From UBA5500 sp023622465 (GTDB taxonomy: Bacteria > Bacillota > UBA994 > UBA5500), in assembly GCA_023622465.1 (NCBI GenBank), contig JAMNZE010000093.1, forward strand, positions 1-62,469: a stretch of 62,469 bases of DNA, in the 5' to 3' direction. Below, one piece after another: positions 1-8,268 of this stretch. The translations under genes and the position numbers were made by a program. Position 1 is the stretch's first letter, and every line of letters begins with the position of its first letter. The notes under the pieces were generated by a model. That model made no database searches. It was given only the letters and a program-made list of their open reading frames with translations, and had not been told where the DNA came from.

Positions 1-10
1 CTAGACAAAC

Positions 11-754
11 TCATTTCCCGCTTCCTCCTCCTGCTAATAGATCGCGTACGACGGCACTAGCTAGCAGCAGACCGGCTGCCGGAGGAACAAAGGCAGTACT
101 GCCCGGTATTTGGCGTTTGGTCGTCTGCTCCTGCTCTTGCAGCTGCTGGTGGAACTCGGTGAGGGGTGGAGCTGGTGATTCGGTAGAGAAGACCACCTTT
201 ACCCCCTTGTAAATACCTCGCTTCCGCAATTCTCGCCGCATGACCTTGGCCAAAGGGTCAATGCTCGTCTTACTAATATCGGCTACTTGCAACAAGGAAG
301 GGTCGAATTTATTGCCGGCCCCCATGCTGCAGATGATAGGCAGGTTTAGTTCCCGGCACTTTTCAATCAGAATCAGCTTACTAGCTACCGTGTCAATGGC
401 ATCAACCACATAGTCGAAATCAGCATCTAGTAATTCCCGCCAGTTATTTTCGTCTAGGAAGGCGGGGACGGCCTCAACATGACAATCGGGATTAATCTGT
501 TTAATTCTTTCCGCCATTACTTGAACTTTTGACCGCCCAATGGTGCTTTCTAGGGCTGGTAATTGCCGGTTAATATTGGTGAGGGAAACCACATCGTGGT
601 CCACCAAACGCAGTCGGCCAATGCCGCTGCGGGCAAGGGCTTCGGCGGCAAAGGAGCCAACCCCGCCAATGCCAAAGATAGCCACATGGGCTGTTTGCAG
701 GCACTGCAGGCCTTTAGCGCCGATCAGTAATTCTAGCCGTGAAAAACGATGCAA
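11..754 (-). CDS. tcdA: tRNA threonylcarbamoyladenosine dehydratase (TcdA/CsdL)
   Basis: ThiF/E1-like enzyme that cyclises t6A37 to ct6A on ANN-decoding tRNAs using ATP (family knowledge). The protein opens with HRFSRLELLIG, typical of TcdA. A nucleotide-binding GIGGVGS loop follows at about residues 30-36, then DHDVVSLTNINRQ, the acidic/Arg segment that binds ATP and Mg. The length (247 aa) fits the family. I chose TTG at 754 because AAAGGG lies about 11 nt upstream and the protein then begins like its homologues; GTG at 766 is an alternative. It is the last gene before the left window edge, and the stop codon at 11-13 is present, so the gene is complete. Confidence 0.9.
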   Translation of the reverse strand: MHRFSRLELLIGAKGLQCLQTAHVAIFGIGGVGSFAAEALARSGIGRLRLVDHDVVSLTNINRQLPALESTIGRSKVQVMAERIKQINPDCHVEAVPAFLDENNWRELLDADFDYVVDAIDTVASKLILIEKCRELNLPIICSMGAGNKFDPSLLQVADISKTSIDPLAKVMRRELRKRGIYKGVKVVFSTESPAPPLTEFHQQLQEQEQTTKRQIPGSTAFVPPAAGLLLASAVVRDLLAGGGSGK

Positions 755-775
755 AATAGTGATCACCCTTTATAC

Positions 776-1840
776 TTATTTTCTTGCCGGGCAGGTAAAG
801 GGATACTGATGGTGCCCACAGCGGGGACATTGGTGGCAGCTATTTATCGGATTGGGATCGCGCCCTAGAGCCTTACTAGCCCACCGGGGGTCGGCTAACA
901 TGGCTCGCCCAATGGCAATCATATCGGCCAGACCAGCCCGAAGCGCTGCCTCCGCTTGCTCGGGGTGGATGATGCCACCGACGCCGATGACGGGTACATT
1001 AACCACCCTTTTCACTTCAGCAGCCAGTCGCAAAGTCGGTGACCAGAGCTCTTCATCGGCAGAACCAAGCTGAGGAGCGCCACCCACACCGCCTGATATA
1101 TGTAGCATTTTTGCACCCGCTTCTACCAGCCAGCGGGCTAATTGTAAGCCTTCTGCCAAGGAAAGTCCATTGTCGATGTTGTCAGCCACACCCAGGCGCA
1201 CATAGACCAGACAGTCTTTCCCCACGGCGGCGCTGACCTTTTCGGTTACCTCCAGAGCAAACCGGGCCCGGTTGGCCAAAGAGCAGCCATACTCATCTTG
1301 GCGATGATTCATAGCCGGGGAAAAGAACTGGCTCAGCAGGTAGCCGTGGGCCCCGTGCAGCTCGATAGCATCGAAGCCCGCATCTCTGGCTCGACGGGCG
1401 GCAGCCACAAAATTCTCCTGTATGCATTGGATATCCGCCTTATCCATAGCCTGCGGCAACACCTGGTCCCGATGTCGGGTTATTGCAGAGGGTGCCAGTA
1501 GGGATAATCCGTGGGTGTTCTTGAGGGTAGTATGCCCGCCCGCATGATGCAACTGAATGGCTGCTAAAGCACCTTGTTTATGAATTGAGTCGGCCAGCTG
1601 TCTAAGGCCGGGTAGGTGTCGATCAGCAAAAGCGCCGATTTGCCGGGCATCTAACCTTCCCTCCGGTGAGACGGCTGTAGCCTCTACCACAATTATGCCC
1701 ACATCGGAAAAGGAGGCATAATGTTGGATTTGATAATCAGAAACTATCCCTTCCGGGCTGGCGGCCCTAGTGACCATAGGAGGGACAACCAGGCGGTTCC
1801 TGCTGTTCCATTTATCAATGGTTAAGGGGGTGGCAAGCAT
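776..1840 (-). CDS. NADH:flavin oxidoreductase, old yellow enzyme family
   Basis: FMN-binding TIM-barrel reductase of 354 aa that would reduce enones or similar electrophiles in the cytoplasm. Visible landmarks are the N-terminal strand NRLVVPPMVTRAAS, the substrate/flavin motif ELHGAHGYLLSQF and the phosphate-binding C-terminal strands VPVIGVGGI and DMIAIGRAMLADP. The barrel is followed by a cysteine-rich tail (CHQCPRCGHH then C), which resembles the start of the Fe-S linker of dienoyl-CoA-reductase-like enzymes, but the protein stops there and has no second flavoprotein domain. ATG at 1840 has GGAAGG 7 nt upstream. The substrate is unknown. Confidence 0.85.
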   Translation of the reverse strand: MLATPLTIDKWNSRNRLVVPPMVTRAASPEGIVSDYQIQHYASFSDVGIIVVEATAVSPEGRLDARQIGAFADRHLPGLRQLADSIHKQGALAAIQLHHAGGHTTLKNTHGLSLLAPSAITRHRDQVLPQAMDKADIQCIQENFVAAARRARDAGFDAIELHGAHGYLLSQFFSPAMNHRQDEYGCSLANRARFALEVTEKVSAAVGKDCLVYVRLGVADNIDNGLSLAEGLQLARWLVEAGAKMLHISGGVGGAPQLGSADEELWSPTLRLAAEVKRVVNVPVIGVGGIIHPEQAEAALRAGLADMIAIGRAMLADPRWASKALGRDPNPINSCHQCPRCGHHQYPFTCPARK

Positions 1841-1868
1841 CAATTACCTTCCTTTCTAGCAAGTACGA

Positions 1869-2873
1869 TTAGTTATTGGCCGATTCATCCACCATTTCTT
1901 CGTGGAGGCGGCGTTGGCAGGCATCAAGCAGGCGTTTAAATAGGTCGCGGGAAGACCAACCTAGATGCTGACACATTTTTCCGATATAGCTTTGATGTAA
2001 GTGTTTTTCGTCCCCGGTCAGGATCTGTAATCCGGCAAAAGTATTAAGTTCTAAGGCATAGGGTTTTTTAGTCTGCGGATCGTAAATGAAGTCTACTCGC
2101 CCAAAGTCCCTAGCTCCCAAACTCTTAAAGGCCCGCTTGGCCGCTTCACATAATAAATCTATTTCTTCTTTTGCCAGACGGGCTGGGCAATGGAGAATCT
2201 CATTATCCTGCTTGTGGACAAAGGTATTGGTCCGTGCCTGACCACTATATTCAATCTCTAAGGGAGGTAGTACGGTTAAATCGGTATCGTTGCCGATGAG
2301 GCCGACTGTTACTTCGATCCCTTGAATATATTCTTCTATGAGCACCCCTTGTTGCATAGTGTAGAGAATGCGCTGACAAGTCCGTTCCAGTTCCTTCTGA
2401 TTGTGCACGATGGATTCATCGGTAATGCCCGCACTTCCTCGTCCCCTTATGGGTTTAACAAAAAGCGGGAATGGGGGTAATGCCACCGATTTTAGTTGAT
2501 CCATGCTGTGAATATAAGCAAAGGTTGGTGTTAATACTTGGGCATCTCGCCAGAGTCGCTTGCGGGTAGCTTTATCGGTGGCTACCAGGTCAATGCCCGA
2601 ACCCATGAAAGGTATATGTAGAATTTCCAGCAAAGCTACCTCTTCTAAAGACGAGGCATTGACTACCAGTTCGTAATGGCCCCCTTGCAGGGCTTTAATA
2701 TTCTTACTGATGTCTTTGCTCCATGTGATAATTTCCACCGTGTGCCCGTTGGCTCTCAGGGCCTCGGCGTGGTGACGCGCTTCTTCGATGGCGTCATCGG
2801 GGAATTTTTCTCCGGAAAACTTAGTCTGCCATTCCGTATTGCGGTAAGGACGATGTAGTACACAGATTTTCAT
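1869..2873 (-). CDS. ATP-grasp ligase related to D-alanine--D-alanine ligase
   Basis: A 334-aa ATP-grasp protein. The central and C-terminal parts carry ATP-grasp features: PLFVKPIRGRGSAG (ATP-binding lysine and glycine loop), LIEEYIQGIEVTVGLIG, and RVDFIYDP...ALELNTFAG, which supplies the metal-binding D/E-x-N residues. The N-terminal half has a HPYR-like opening and a PFMGSGID segment similar to the Ddl fold. It stands apart from any mur cluster, so it may be a Ddl paralogue acting on another carboxylate-amine pair rather than the main cell-wall Ddl. ATG at 2873 is favoured over GTG at 2885 because GGGGTG lies 9 nt upstream of it. Confidence 0.75.
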   Translation of the reverse strand: MKICVLHRPYRNTEWQTKFSGEKFPDDAIEEARHHAEALRANGHTVEIITWSKDISKNIKALQGGHYELVVNASSLEEVALLEILHIPFMGSGIDLVATDKATRKRLWRDAQVLTPTFAYIHSMDQLKSVALPPFPLFVKPIRGRGSAGITDESIVHNQKELERTCQRILYTMQQGVLIEEYIQGIEVTVGLIGNDTDLTVLPPLEIEYSGQARTNTFVHKQDNEILHCPARLAKEEIDLLCEAAKRAFKSLGARDFGRVDFIYDPQTKKPYALELNTFAGLQILTGDEKHLHQSYIGKMCQHLGWSSRDLFKRLLDACQRRLHEEMVDESANN

Positions 2874-3025
2874 TTTTATTTTCACCCCACTTTAGATATA
2901 ATATTGGAATATTCTATTGATAATAATATCATACCATATTGTAGCTACTAGTAAAAACGGACCATATAGAGGAGCAGGAAAAGGGGAAAGTAGTGCGAAG
3001 TATGTACCTGAAATGAGGTGGTAGC

Positions 3026-3826
3026 GTGTTAGTAGATAATCATGTACACCTAGAAAATGGCCCCTATACCCTGGATTGGTTAGAGAAGTTTATCATTCAG
3101 GCCGATCGGGTAGGTGTAGAGGAGCTAGGTATCGTTGAACATTTTTATCGCTTTGTTGAGGCGAAGGACTGCCTTTATAATGAGCAAATAGCACGTAAAC
3201 AAACTCAGCACCTGGAATCCTATCTGGAACTGATGGCCTTAGCTAAGCAAAAGGGGTGGCCGGTAAAGACCGGTTTAGAAGTCGATTACTTCCCCGGTAA
3301 GGAGGCTAATATTCGCCGGGCCTTACGCGGGTTGCCCTTAGATTTTGTTGTTGGCTCGGTACATTGGCTAGGGGATTGGTGCTTTGATGGCGACCCTGAA
3401 TCGTGGAAAGAGCGAGACCTGGAGACCGTTTACCGCGAGTATTATGAGGTTCTGGCCCAAGCGGTTGAAAGTAAGCTCTTTGATATCCTAGGTCATCCGG
3501 GTAACATTGCCTACTTTGGTCACTGCCCCGATTTAGATGTGGTTACCCGCATTGAAAATGAGTGGTTAGCCCGCATTAAACGCCATCGCATAATCATTGA
3601 GGTGAATACGGGTGGTCTGTTACGGCCGGGGCGTAGCCTTTTCCCTCGGGTTGACCTGTTGAAACGTATTCGCGTGGCTAATTTTGATATTTCCCTTGGT
3701 TCCGATGCCCACTATCCAGAACATGTGGGCCACGCCTTTAGGGAAACTCACCAGTTGGTGAAACAGCTGAACTTTAGCGGCCTTAGCCGGTTTCAACGCC
3801 GCAGGTATAGATTGCTCGGTCTGTAA
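3026..3826 (+). CDS. PHP-domain phosphoesterase, histidinol-phosphatase-like
   Basis: A 266-aa polymerase-and-histidinol-phosphatase (PHP) protein. Metal-ligand motifs are in the expected order: HVH near residue 6, the EH in GIVEHF, GLEVDYFPG, GSVHWL, GHPGN and the terminal SDAHYPEHVG. These would bind a multi-metal centre that hydrolyses a phosphate monoester. HisK/HisJ-type histidinol phosphatases have the same architecture and length, but no other his gene is near, so the physiological substrate is open. The GTG start has GAGGTGG just upstream. It forms its own transcription unit ending in a strong hairpin. Confidence 0.75.
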   Translation: MLVDNHVHLENGPYTLDWLEKFIIQADRVGVEELGIVEHFYRFVEAKDCLYNEQIARKQTQHLESYLELMALAKQKGWPVKTGLEVDYFPGKEANIRRALRGLPLDFVVGSVHWLGDWCFDGDPESWKERDLETVYREYYEVLAQAVESKLFDILGHPGNIAYFGHCPDLDVVTRIENEWLARIKRHRIIIEVNTGGLLRPGRSLFPRVDLLKRIRVANFDISLGSDAHYPEHVGHAFRETHQLVKQLNFSGLSRFQRRRYRLLGL

Positions 3827-3827
3827 T

Positions 3828-3867
3828 AAAAAAGCCAGTCATGTAGGGCGATGACTGGCTTTTTTTG
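3828..3867. terminator. Rho-independent terminator between the PHP gene and feoB
   Basis: Perfect stem AAGCCAGTCAT / ATGACTGGCTT with an 8-nt loop, A-run on the left and T-run on the right, so it can serve both the PHP gene (+) and feoB (-). Confidence 0.9.
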
Positions 3868-3921
3868 TTGTTGTCTGCAGAAGGCTCCGTTAGTGCCTAG
3901 TATCTCCTTCGGCTCCTTAAG

Positions 3922-6018
3922 CTAGAGCCCTAAGAAGCGCGCCGCTTGAGTTATCAGGAAGCACAGGGTGAAACCGACCGCGGTGGGCACCAATAGAGAC
4001 AATACCGTCCACTTAGAACTCTGGGTCTCCTGTCTGATTGTAAGCAGAGTAGTACCACAGGGCCAATGATTGAGGGAAAAAAGGATGGTGCAGATGGCGG
4101 TTAGCCAGGTCCAGCCGTTTTGCACTAGCAAATGATACAATTCGGTCAGGCTGTGGAGTTCAAACAGGGCCCCTGACTGGGTATAGCTCATGAGAACTAT
4201 GGGGAGGACAATTTCGTTAGCAGGAAAGCCAAGGATGAATGCCAGTAGGATATAACCATCTAGACCTATGAGATACGCAATCGGTTGTAGCCAGGAAGCA
4301 AGCAGCTGCAACAGGCTGTTATCACCTATATAGCTATTAGCCAGTAACCAAAGGACAGCTCCAGCGGGCGCGGCGACTATGATAGCCCTTCTTAGTACAA
4401 ACAGGGTGCGATCTAACAAAGAACGAACTAGTATGCGCCCTATTTGTGGTTTGCGATAGGGTGGGAGCTCTAGAGCGAAGGAAGAAGGCAGCCCCTTAAG
4501 GACTGTCTTGGATAGTAGTTTAGATACTGCCAAGGTGATCATAACGCTGAGTACGATTAGCCCCACCAGCAAAAGGGTTCCTATTAGGCCACTGCTATCA
4601 GCACGGCGGGCAAAAAAAATACTTACTAGCGTGATGAGCAAGGGGAAACGGCCATTACAGGGTACAAAATTATTGGTGATGGTGGCTATTATACGCTCCC
4701 TAGGTGAATCAATGATGCGACAGCCTACTACCCCGACCGCATTACAACCAAAACCCATACACATGGTTAGTGCCTGTTTGCCATGGGCACAGGCCCGTTT
4801 GAAATAGTTGTCAAGGTTAAAGGCGATACGCGGTAAGTAGCCCAAGTCTTCCAGGAAAGTAAAGAGGGGAAAGAAGATGGCCATTGGTGGTAGCATGACG
4901 GCCACTACCCACGTCAAGGTGCGGTATATGCCTAGCACCAAGAAACCATGTAAGAAGTCGGGCCAGCCATAGGAACGCATGAAGCTGGTAAGCGAATCTT
5001 CTATGCGAAAAAAGATGGTGAACAACAGCTGAGACGGATAGTTGGCGCCCTTAATTGTTATCCAGAAGACGAGCACCAGTAAGGCTAGCATAATGGGAAT
5101 TCCCCAGCGCCGGGAGGTCACAATTTGGTCTATTTTTCTATCGCGCCGATCGTAGTCTTGTTGCTTGACCGTTACCGTGTTCTTGGCAATCCGCTCCGCC
5201 GTATGTATCAGACTAGTAACGATGCTGTCATGGAGTTTATCTCCTATAAGGTCTTGTTCCTGCAGAATTCTGTAGGCCTGAGCTAACCTTGCCTTCAAGC
5301 TTTGGGCAGGGCTATCCAGCACTGCTACTTCCCGCTGAAGTAGACGTAGAGCCCGCCAGCGGGCAGAGTAGTTGGTATTCTTCGCTTCGAGGGCCGGTAA
5401 CAACAGATCTACTGCCGTTTCGATGGGAGGAGCATAGTTAATCTGCAAGGGGTTCGTCTTTTCCTTTCCCATGGCCATCCGATGAATAGCTGCTTTCAGC
5501 TCCTTTAGCCCTTCGCCGTCGCGAGCGTTGGTGCCCACAACCGGTACCCCCAACAATGCGGCCAGTTTTTCCAAATCCACATGGATCTGTTTCCTCTTAG
5601 CCTCATCCAGCAGGTTTACGCAGACAACCACATGGGGCGTGATCTCCATAATTTGCAGCACCAAGTTCAGGTTGCGTTCTAAGCAAGTGGCATCGGTAAC
5701 GATTACTATAGCCTTGGCTTGGCCGGAACAGATAAAATCACGGGCCACTTCTTCCTCCACCGAATTGGCCAGGAGTGAATAGGTCCCTGGTAAATCTACA
5801 AGTATATAGTTCTGGTCTTGATACTGAAACTGGCCTCGGGCTATTGTCACAGTTTTGCCGGGCCAGTTCCCAGTATGCTGGTTGAGACCGGTCAATTGGT
5901 TGAATAGGGTGCTTTTGCCCGTATTGGGGTTGCCAGCTAAGGCAATGACCAACGAGTCCGATGGGGCTTGGCTGACGGCCAATTGGGCGTCAAGCCCTCT
6001 GAGGCTCCCGAGTCCCAT
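3922..6018 (-). CDS. feoB: Ferrous iron transport protein B
   Basis: Inner-membrane Fe(II) importer with a cytosolic G domain. The 698-aa protein begins with a short linker, then the G1 motif GNPNTGKST, G3 DLPGTYSL, G4 NLLDE and a helical GDI-type region. Two Gate/core membrane modules follow, including the conserved GFGCNAVGVVGCRI and GFPANEIVLPI segments. The ATG at 6018 has AAGGGG 7 nt upstream and starts 11 nt after the feoA stop. An upstream in-frame extension to 6135 would run through the feoA coding sequence and is rejected. No FeoC follows. FeoA, FeoB and the divergent DtxR-type regulator form a recognisable iron-uptake locus. Confidence 0.96.
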   Translation of the reverse strand: MGLGSLRGLDAQLAVSQAPSDSLVIALAGNPNTGKSTLFNQLTGLNQHTGNWPGKTVTIARGQFQYQDQNYILVDLPGTYSLLANSVEEEVARDFICSGQAKAIVIVTDATCLERNLNLVLQIMEITPHVVVCVNLLDEAKRKQIHVDLEKLAALLGVPVVGTNARDGEGLKELKAAIHRMAMGKEKTNPLQINYAPPIETAVDLLLPALEAKNTNYSARWRALRLLQREVAVLDSPAQSLKARLAQAYRILQEQDLIGDKLHDSIVTSLIHTAERIAKNTVTVKQQDYDRRDRKIDQIVTSRRWGIPIMLALLVLVFWITIKGANYPSQLLFTIFFRIEDSLTSFMRSYGWPDFLHGFLVLGIYRTLTWVVAVMLPPMAIFFPLFTFLEDLGYLPRIAFNLDNYFKRACAHGKQALTMCMGFGCNAVGVVGCRIIDSPRERIIATITNNFVPCNGRFPLLITLVSIFFARRADSSGLIGTLLLVGLIVLSVMITLAVSKLLSKTVLKGLPSSFALELPPYRKPQIGRILVRSLLDRTLFVLRRAIIVAAPAGAVLWLLANSYIGDNSLLQLLASWLQPIAYLIGLDGYILLAFILGFPANEIVLPIVLMSYTQSGALFELHSLTELYHLLVQNGWTWLTAICTILFSLNHWPCGTTLLTIRQETQSSKWTVLSLLVPTAVGFTLCFLITQAARFLGL

Positions 6019-6029
6019 GTTTATCCCCC

Positions 6030-6278
6030 TTAGTTTGTCTTTTCTATGATAACGGAAGCCGCCTCTTCGGCTCTGAGGGCGATCACTGTTCCCCTTATAT
6101 GGTAGGCCCGGGGATCGCCGCTGGGGCTTTGACAAAGGGCTTCCACAACGGTGTTGGCTACTAGCCCCAGATCTAACAAGCGGCGACGCATCCGGCTATT
6201 GGTCTTTAGCTCCCGCACAATTCCTTGCTGACCTATAGGTAATTCGGTAAGAGAAATGGTTGGGCCAGTAACTGACAT
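6030..6278 (-). CDS. feoA: Ferrous iron transport protein A
   Basis: An 82-aa SH3-like FeoA protein, proposed to assist FeoB at the membrane. The fold is recognisable from the N-terminal strand LPIGQQGIVRELKT, the central RRRLLDLGLVANTVVEAL helix-strand unit and the terminal GTVIALRAEEAASVIIE. It lies directly upstream of feoB in the same operon (11-nt gap) and has GGGAGAG upstream of its ATG. Expression is probably controlled from the short region shared with the divergent DtxR-type gene. Confidence 0.95.
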   Translation of the reverse strand: MSVTGPTISLTELPIGQQGIVRELKTNSRMRRRLLDLGLVANTVVEALCQSPSGDPRAYHIRGTVIALRAEEAASVIIEKTN

Positions 6279-6303
6279 AGAAATTCTCTCCCTTCTAAAA
6301 GAG

Positions 6304-6317
6304 TTAGCTACAGCTAA
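6304..6317. promoter_or_regulatory. Candidate metal-regulator operator between feoA and the DtxR-type gene
   Basis: TTAGCT-AC-AGCTAA is a perfect 6+6 inverted repeat 26 nt upstream of feoA. TTAG..CTAA half-sites recall DtxR/IdeR boxes. A looser GCTAA/TTAGC pair lies at about 6350-6376. The assignment is by position and resemblance only. Confidence 0.4.
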
Positions 6318-6410
6318 TATATGGCCCGCTGGTAGCCAGTGTTACTCATGGCTAATTCTTTGAGGGCATAAGTTAGCAGTGAGCAACTTTTTGCGGGAGG
6401 CGAATGGGGG

Positions 6411-6911
6411 ATGCCGAAGAAGAGAGAATTTCGTACCGTTAGGGGTTACCAGTTGTTGAAACAAAGTAGAGGCTCTGAACTGACACCTAGTATGGAAGAT
6501 TATCTGGAGATGATATATCGCACCTGCCAACATAGTCCCTCGGTTCGGGTAAATGCGTTGGCCCAGCAATTAAATGTACAGGCGCCATCGGTCACTCGCA
6601 CAGTACGCCGCCTAGCTGAACAGGGATATGTGACCTATCAGAAGTATGGTGTCATTGAACTGACTGCTAAGGGTGAACAGCTGGGCAAATATCTGCTGGC
6701 TCGCCATGAGACAATCGAGCAGTTTCTTTCCAATTTGGGGGTTAGGGCCAGTCTGTTAGTGGACACCGAGCTAATAGAGCATTATCTTAGCTCGGAAACG
6801 GTGCGCTCGATGGAGGCCTGGAACGCTTTCCTCGCTGAAAATGAGGACGTCTTAGAGCGTTTCGCCGAGTTCTGGCAGCAATATGCTACCAATAACAAGC
6901 CGTTATGCTAA
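6411..6911 (+). CDS. DtxR/MntR-family metal-dependent transcriptional regulator
   Basis: A 166-aa regulator with the N-terminal winged helix typical of the family: MEDYLEMIYR, then VRVNALAQQLNVQAPSVTRTVRRLAEQGYVTY (helix-turn-helix), and the wing GVIELTAKGEQLG. The dimerisation/metal helices follow (LARHETIEQFLSNLGV, ELIEHYLSSETVRSME). There is no C-terminal SH3 domain, so it resembles MntR-size rather than full DtxR-size members. It is divergent from feoAB with a palindrome between them, which suggests Fe(II)-dependent control of iron uptake. ATG at 6411 follows GGGAGG. The preferred metal cannot be told from sequence. Confidence 0.88.
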   Translation: MPKKREFRTVRGYQLLKQSRGSELTPSMEDYLEMIYRTCQHSPSVRVNALAQQLNVQAPSVTRTVRRLAEQGYVTYQKYGVIELTAKGEQLGKYLLARHETIEQFLSNLGVRASLLVDTELIEHYLSSETVRSMEAWNAFLAENEDVLERFAEFWQQYATNNKPLC

Positions 6912-6949
6912 AATTAAAGTAGCTTTCTAATAGAGGAGGAGACGAGTAA

Positions 6950-8143
6950 GTGCAGTATAATTTTGATCAGCTAATTGATCGGCGCAACACCAATAGTAGT
7001 AAACATGATAATAATAGGGTGATGTTTGGACGGGAAGACGTGTTAGAGTTATGGGTAGCCGACATGGACTTCCCTGCCCCCGCACCGGTTGTAGAGGCGA
7101 TTAAAAAGAGGGCTGAACATCCGATATATGGATACACCTTTCCGCCCGCATCGCTGTACGAGGCCATTGTAAACAGGCTGGACCGGCTTTATGGCTGGAA
7201 GATTAAGAAGGAATGGATTGTCTTTAATGCGGGCGTTGTAAATGGGCTCTATTCGGCTGTCGAAGCCTTTACCCAGCGGGGTGATGAGCTGATCGTCCAG
7301 CCCCCTGTTTATTATCCTTTCTATGGCGCGATCAAGAATACGGGGCGCCAGGTTATCCATAATCCGCTGCGGGAAGTAGATGGCCGTTACGAAATGGATT
7401 TTGAGGGCCTAGAAAAATTGTTTGAGGTTCGTACCAGCTTCCCAGTACGTACACCACGCATTAGAGCTTTGATCTTGTGCAGCCCGCATAATCCGGTGGG
7501 ACGAGTGTGGACTAAAGAAGAGTTAGAGCGCCTGGCCGAGATCTGTGTCAAGAATAATTGCCTGATTTTCTCCGATGAGATTCACTGCGAACTGTTAGCA
7601 CCCGGGGCTGAACACACGGTAACAGCTAGCCTATCGTCGGAAATTGAGCAGCGCACTATCACCTTTATGTCTGCCAGCAAAACTTTTAACATTGCTGGGT
7701 TGGCCACCTCCTTCGTCATTATTCCTAACGATGAGTTGAGGCAGCGCTATATAGCAGCCCGGGCCGGTCATAACAGTGGTAATCTCTTCGGCTTTGTAGC
7801 TACCGAAGCGGCTCTAACCCAGTGTGACGATTATCTGGAACAGTTACGGAATTATCTCCATGAGAACTATAAGTTCTTCCGCGAGTTTATTAACACCCGC
7901 TTGCCCCAATTACGGGTGGCTGAGATGGAAGGCACTTACTTAGCTTGGGTGGATATGCGCCAGCTGGGTATGGACCCGTTAGAATTGCAGGACTTCATAA
8001 GGAACAAAGCCCGCTTAGCCCTAGATGATGGCTATGCCTTCGGTCCCGGCGGCGAAGGTTTTCAGCGTTTTAATCTGGCTTGCCCCCGTTCGATTGTGGA
8101 AGAAGCCTTGTTACGGTTAGAGAAAGCGATTAACGAACTATAA
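6950..8143 (+). CDS. PatB/MalY-type PLP aminotransferase (putative C-S lyase)
   Basis: A 397-aa fold-type I PLP enzyme of the MalY/PatB group, which usually acts as a cystathionine beta-lyase. It shows the group opening (LWVADMDFPAPAPVVEAIKKR), YGYTFPP, the substrate loop QPPVYYPFY, LCSPHNPVGRVW, the cofactor Asp in FSDEIHCEL, the Schiff-base lysine in SASKTFNIAGL and the C-terminal carboxylate-binding Arg region. A GTG start follows GAGGAGG. It lies 38 nt after the DtxR-type gene and may be co-transcribed with it. It would provide homocysteine or sulfide in sulfur metabolism, though the substrate is inferred. Confidence 0.85.
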   Translation: MQYNFDQLIDRRNTNSSKHDNNRVMFGREDVLELWVADMDFPAPAPVVEAIKKRAEHPIYGYTFPPASLYEAIVNRLDRLYGWKIKKEWIVFNAGVVNGLYSAVEAFTQRGDELIVQPPVYYPFYGAIKNTGRQVIHNPLREVDGRYEMDFEGLEKLFEVRTSFPVRTPRIRALILCSPHNPVGRVWTKEELERLAEICVKNNCLIFSDEIHCELLAPGAEHTVTASLSSEIEQRTITFMSASKTFNIAGLATSFVIIPNDELRQRYIAARAGHNSGNLFGFVATEAALTQCDDYLEQLRNYLHENYKFFREFINTRLPQLRVAEMEGTYLAWVDMRQLGMDPLELQDFIRNKARLALDDGYAFGPGGEGFQRFNLACPRSIVEEALLRLEKAINEL

Positions 8144-8153
8144 ATAGTTTTCC

Positions 8154-8196
8154 GGGTCTGTCGCAAAACTACTTGCGACAGACCCTTCTTCTTTTC
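8154..8196 (+). terminator. Terminator of the PatB unit (GGGNCTGT-type hairpin)
   Basis: Stem GGGTCTGTCGCAA / TTGCGACAGACCC, 6-nt loop, then a pyrimidine/T-rich tract. It is one of a family of related hairpins in this window. Confidence 0.88.
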
Positions 8197-8201
8197 CATT
8201 A

Positions 8202-8230
8202 TTGACATATGCTCAAAACCAATTTACAAT
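8202..8230 (+). promoter_or_regulatory. Sigma-A-type promoter of the mrp unit
   Basis: TTGACA (8202-8207), exactly 17 nt, TACAAT (8225-8230). The predicted start of transcription falls inside the palindrome at 8236-8249. Confidence 0.85.
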
Positions 8231-8249
8231 CTTAGTGAGCATATGCTCA
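8203..8249. promoter_or_regulatory. Repeated palindromic operator TGAGCATATGCTCA
   Basis: A perfect 14-bp palindrome TGAGCATATGCTCA lies at 8236-8249 over the predicted +1. A near copy, TGACATATGCTCA (one G missing), lies at 8203-8215 over the -35 box. The centres are about 34 bp apart. The geometry suits a repressor; the DUF134 protein encoded downstream is the obvious candidate. Confidence 0.65.
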
Positions 8250-8268
8250 TAACAAGGGAGGCGCCTCG

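Noticed and set aside
6019..6135. N-terminal extension of FeoB of 39 residues
   Set aside because: It lies inside the feoA coding region in another frame, is Arg-rich with no FeoB similarity, and the ATG at 6018 has its own ribosome binding site.
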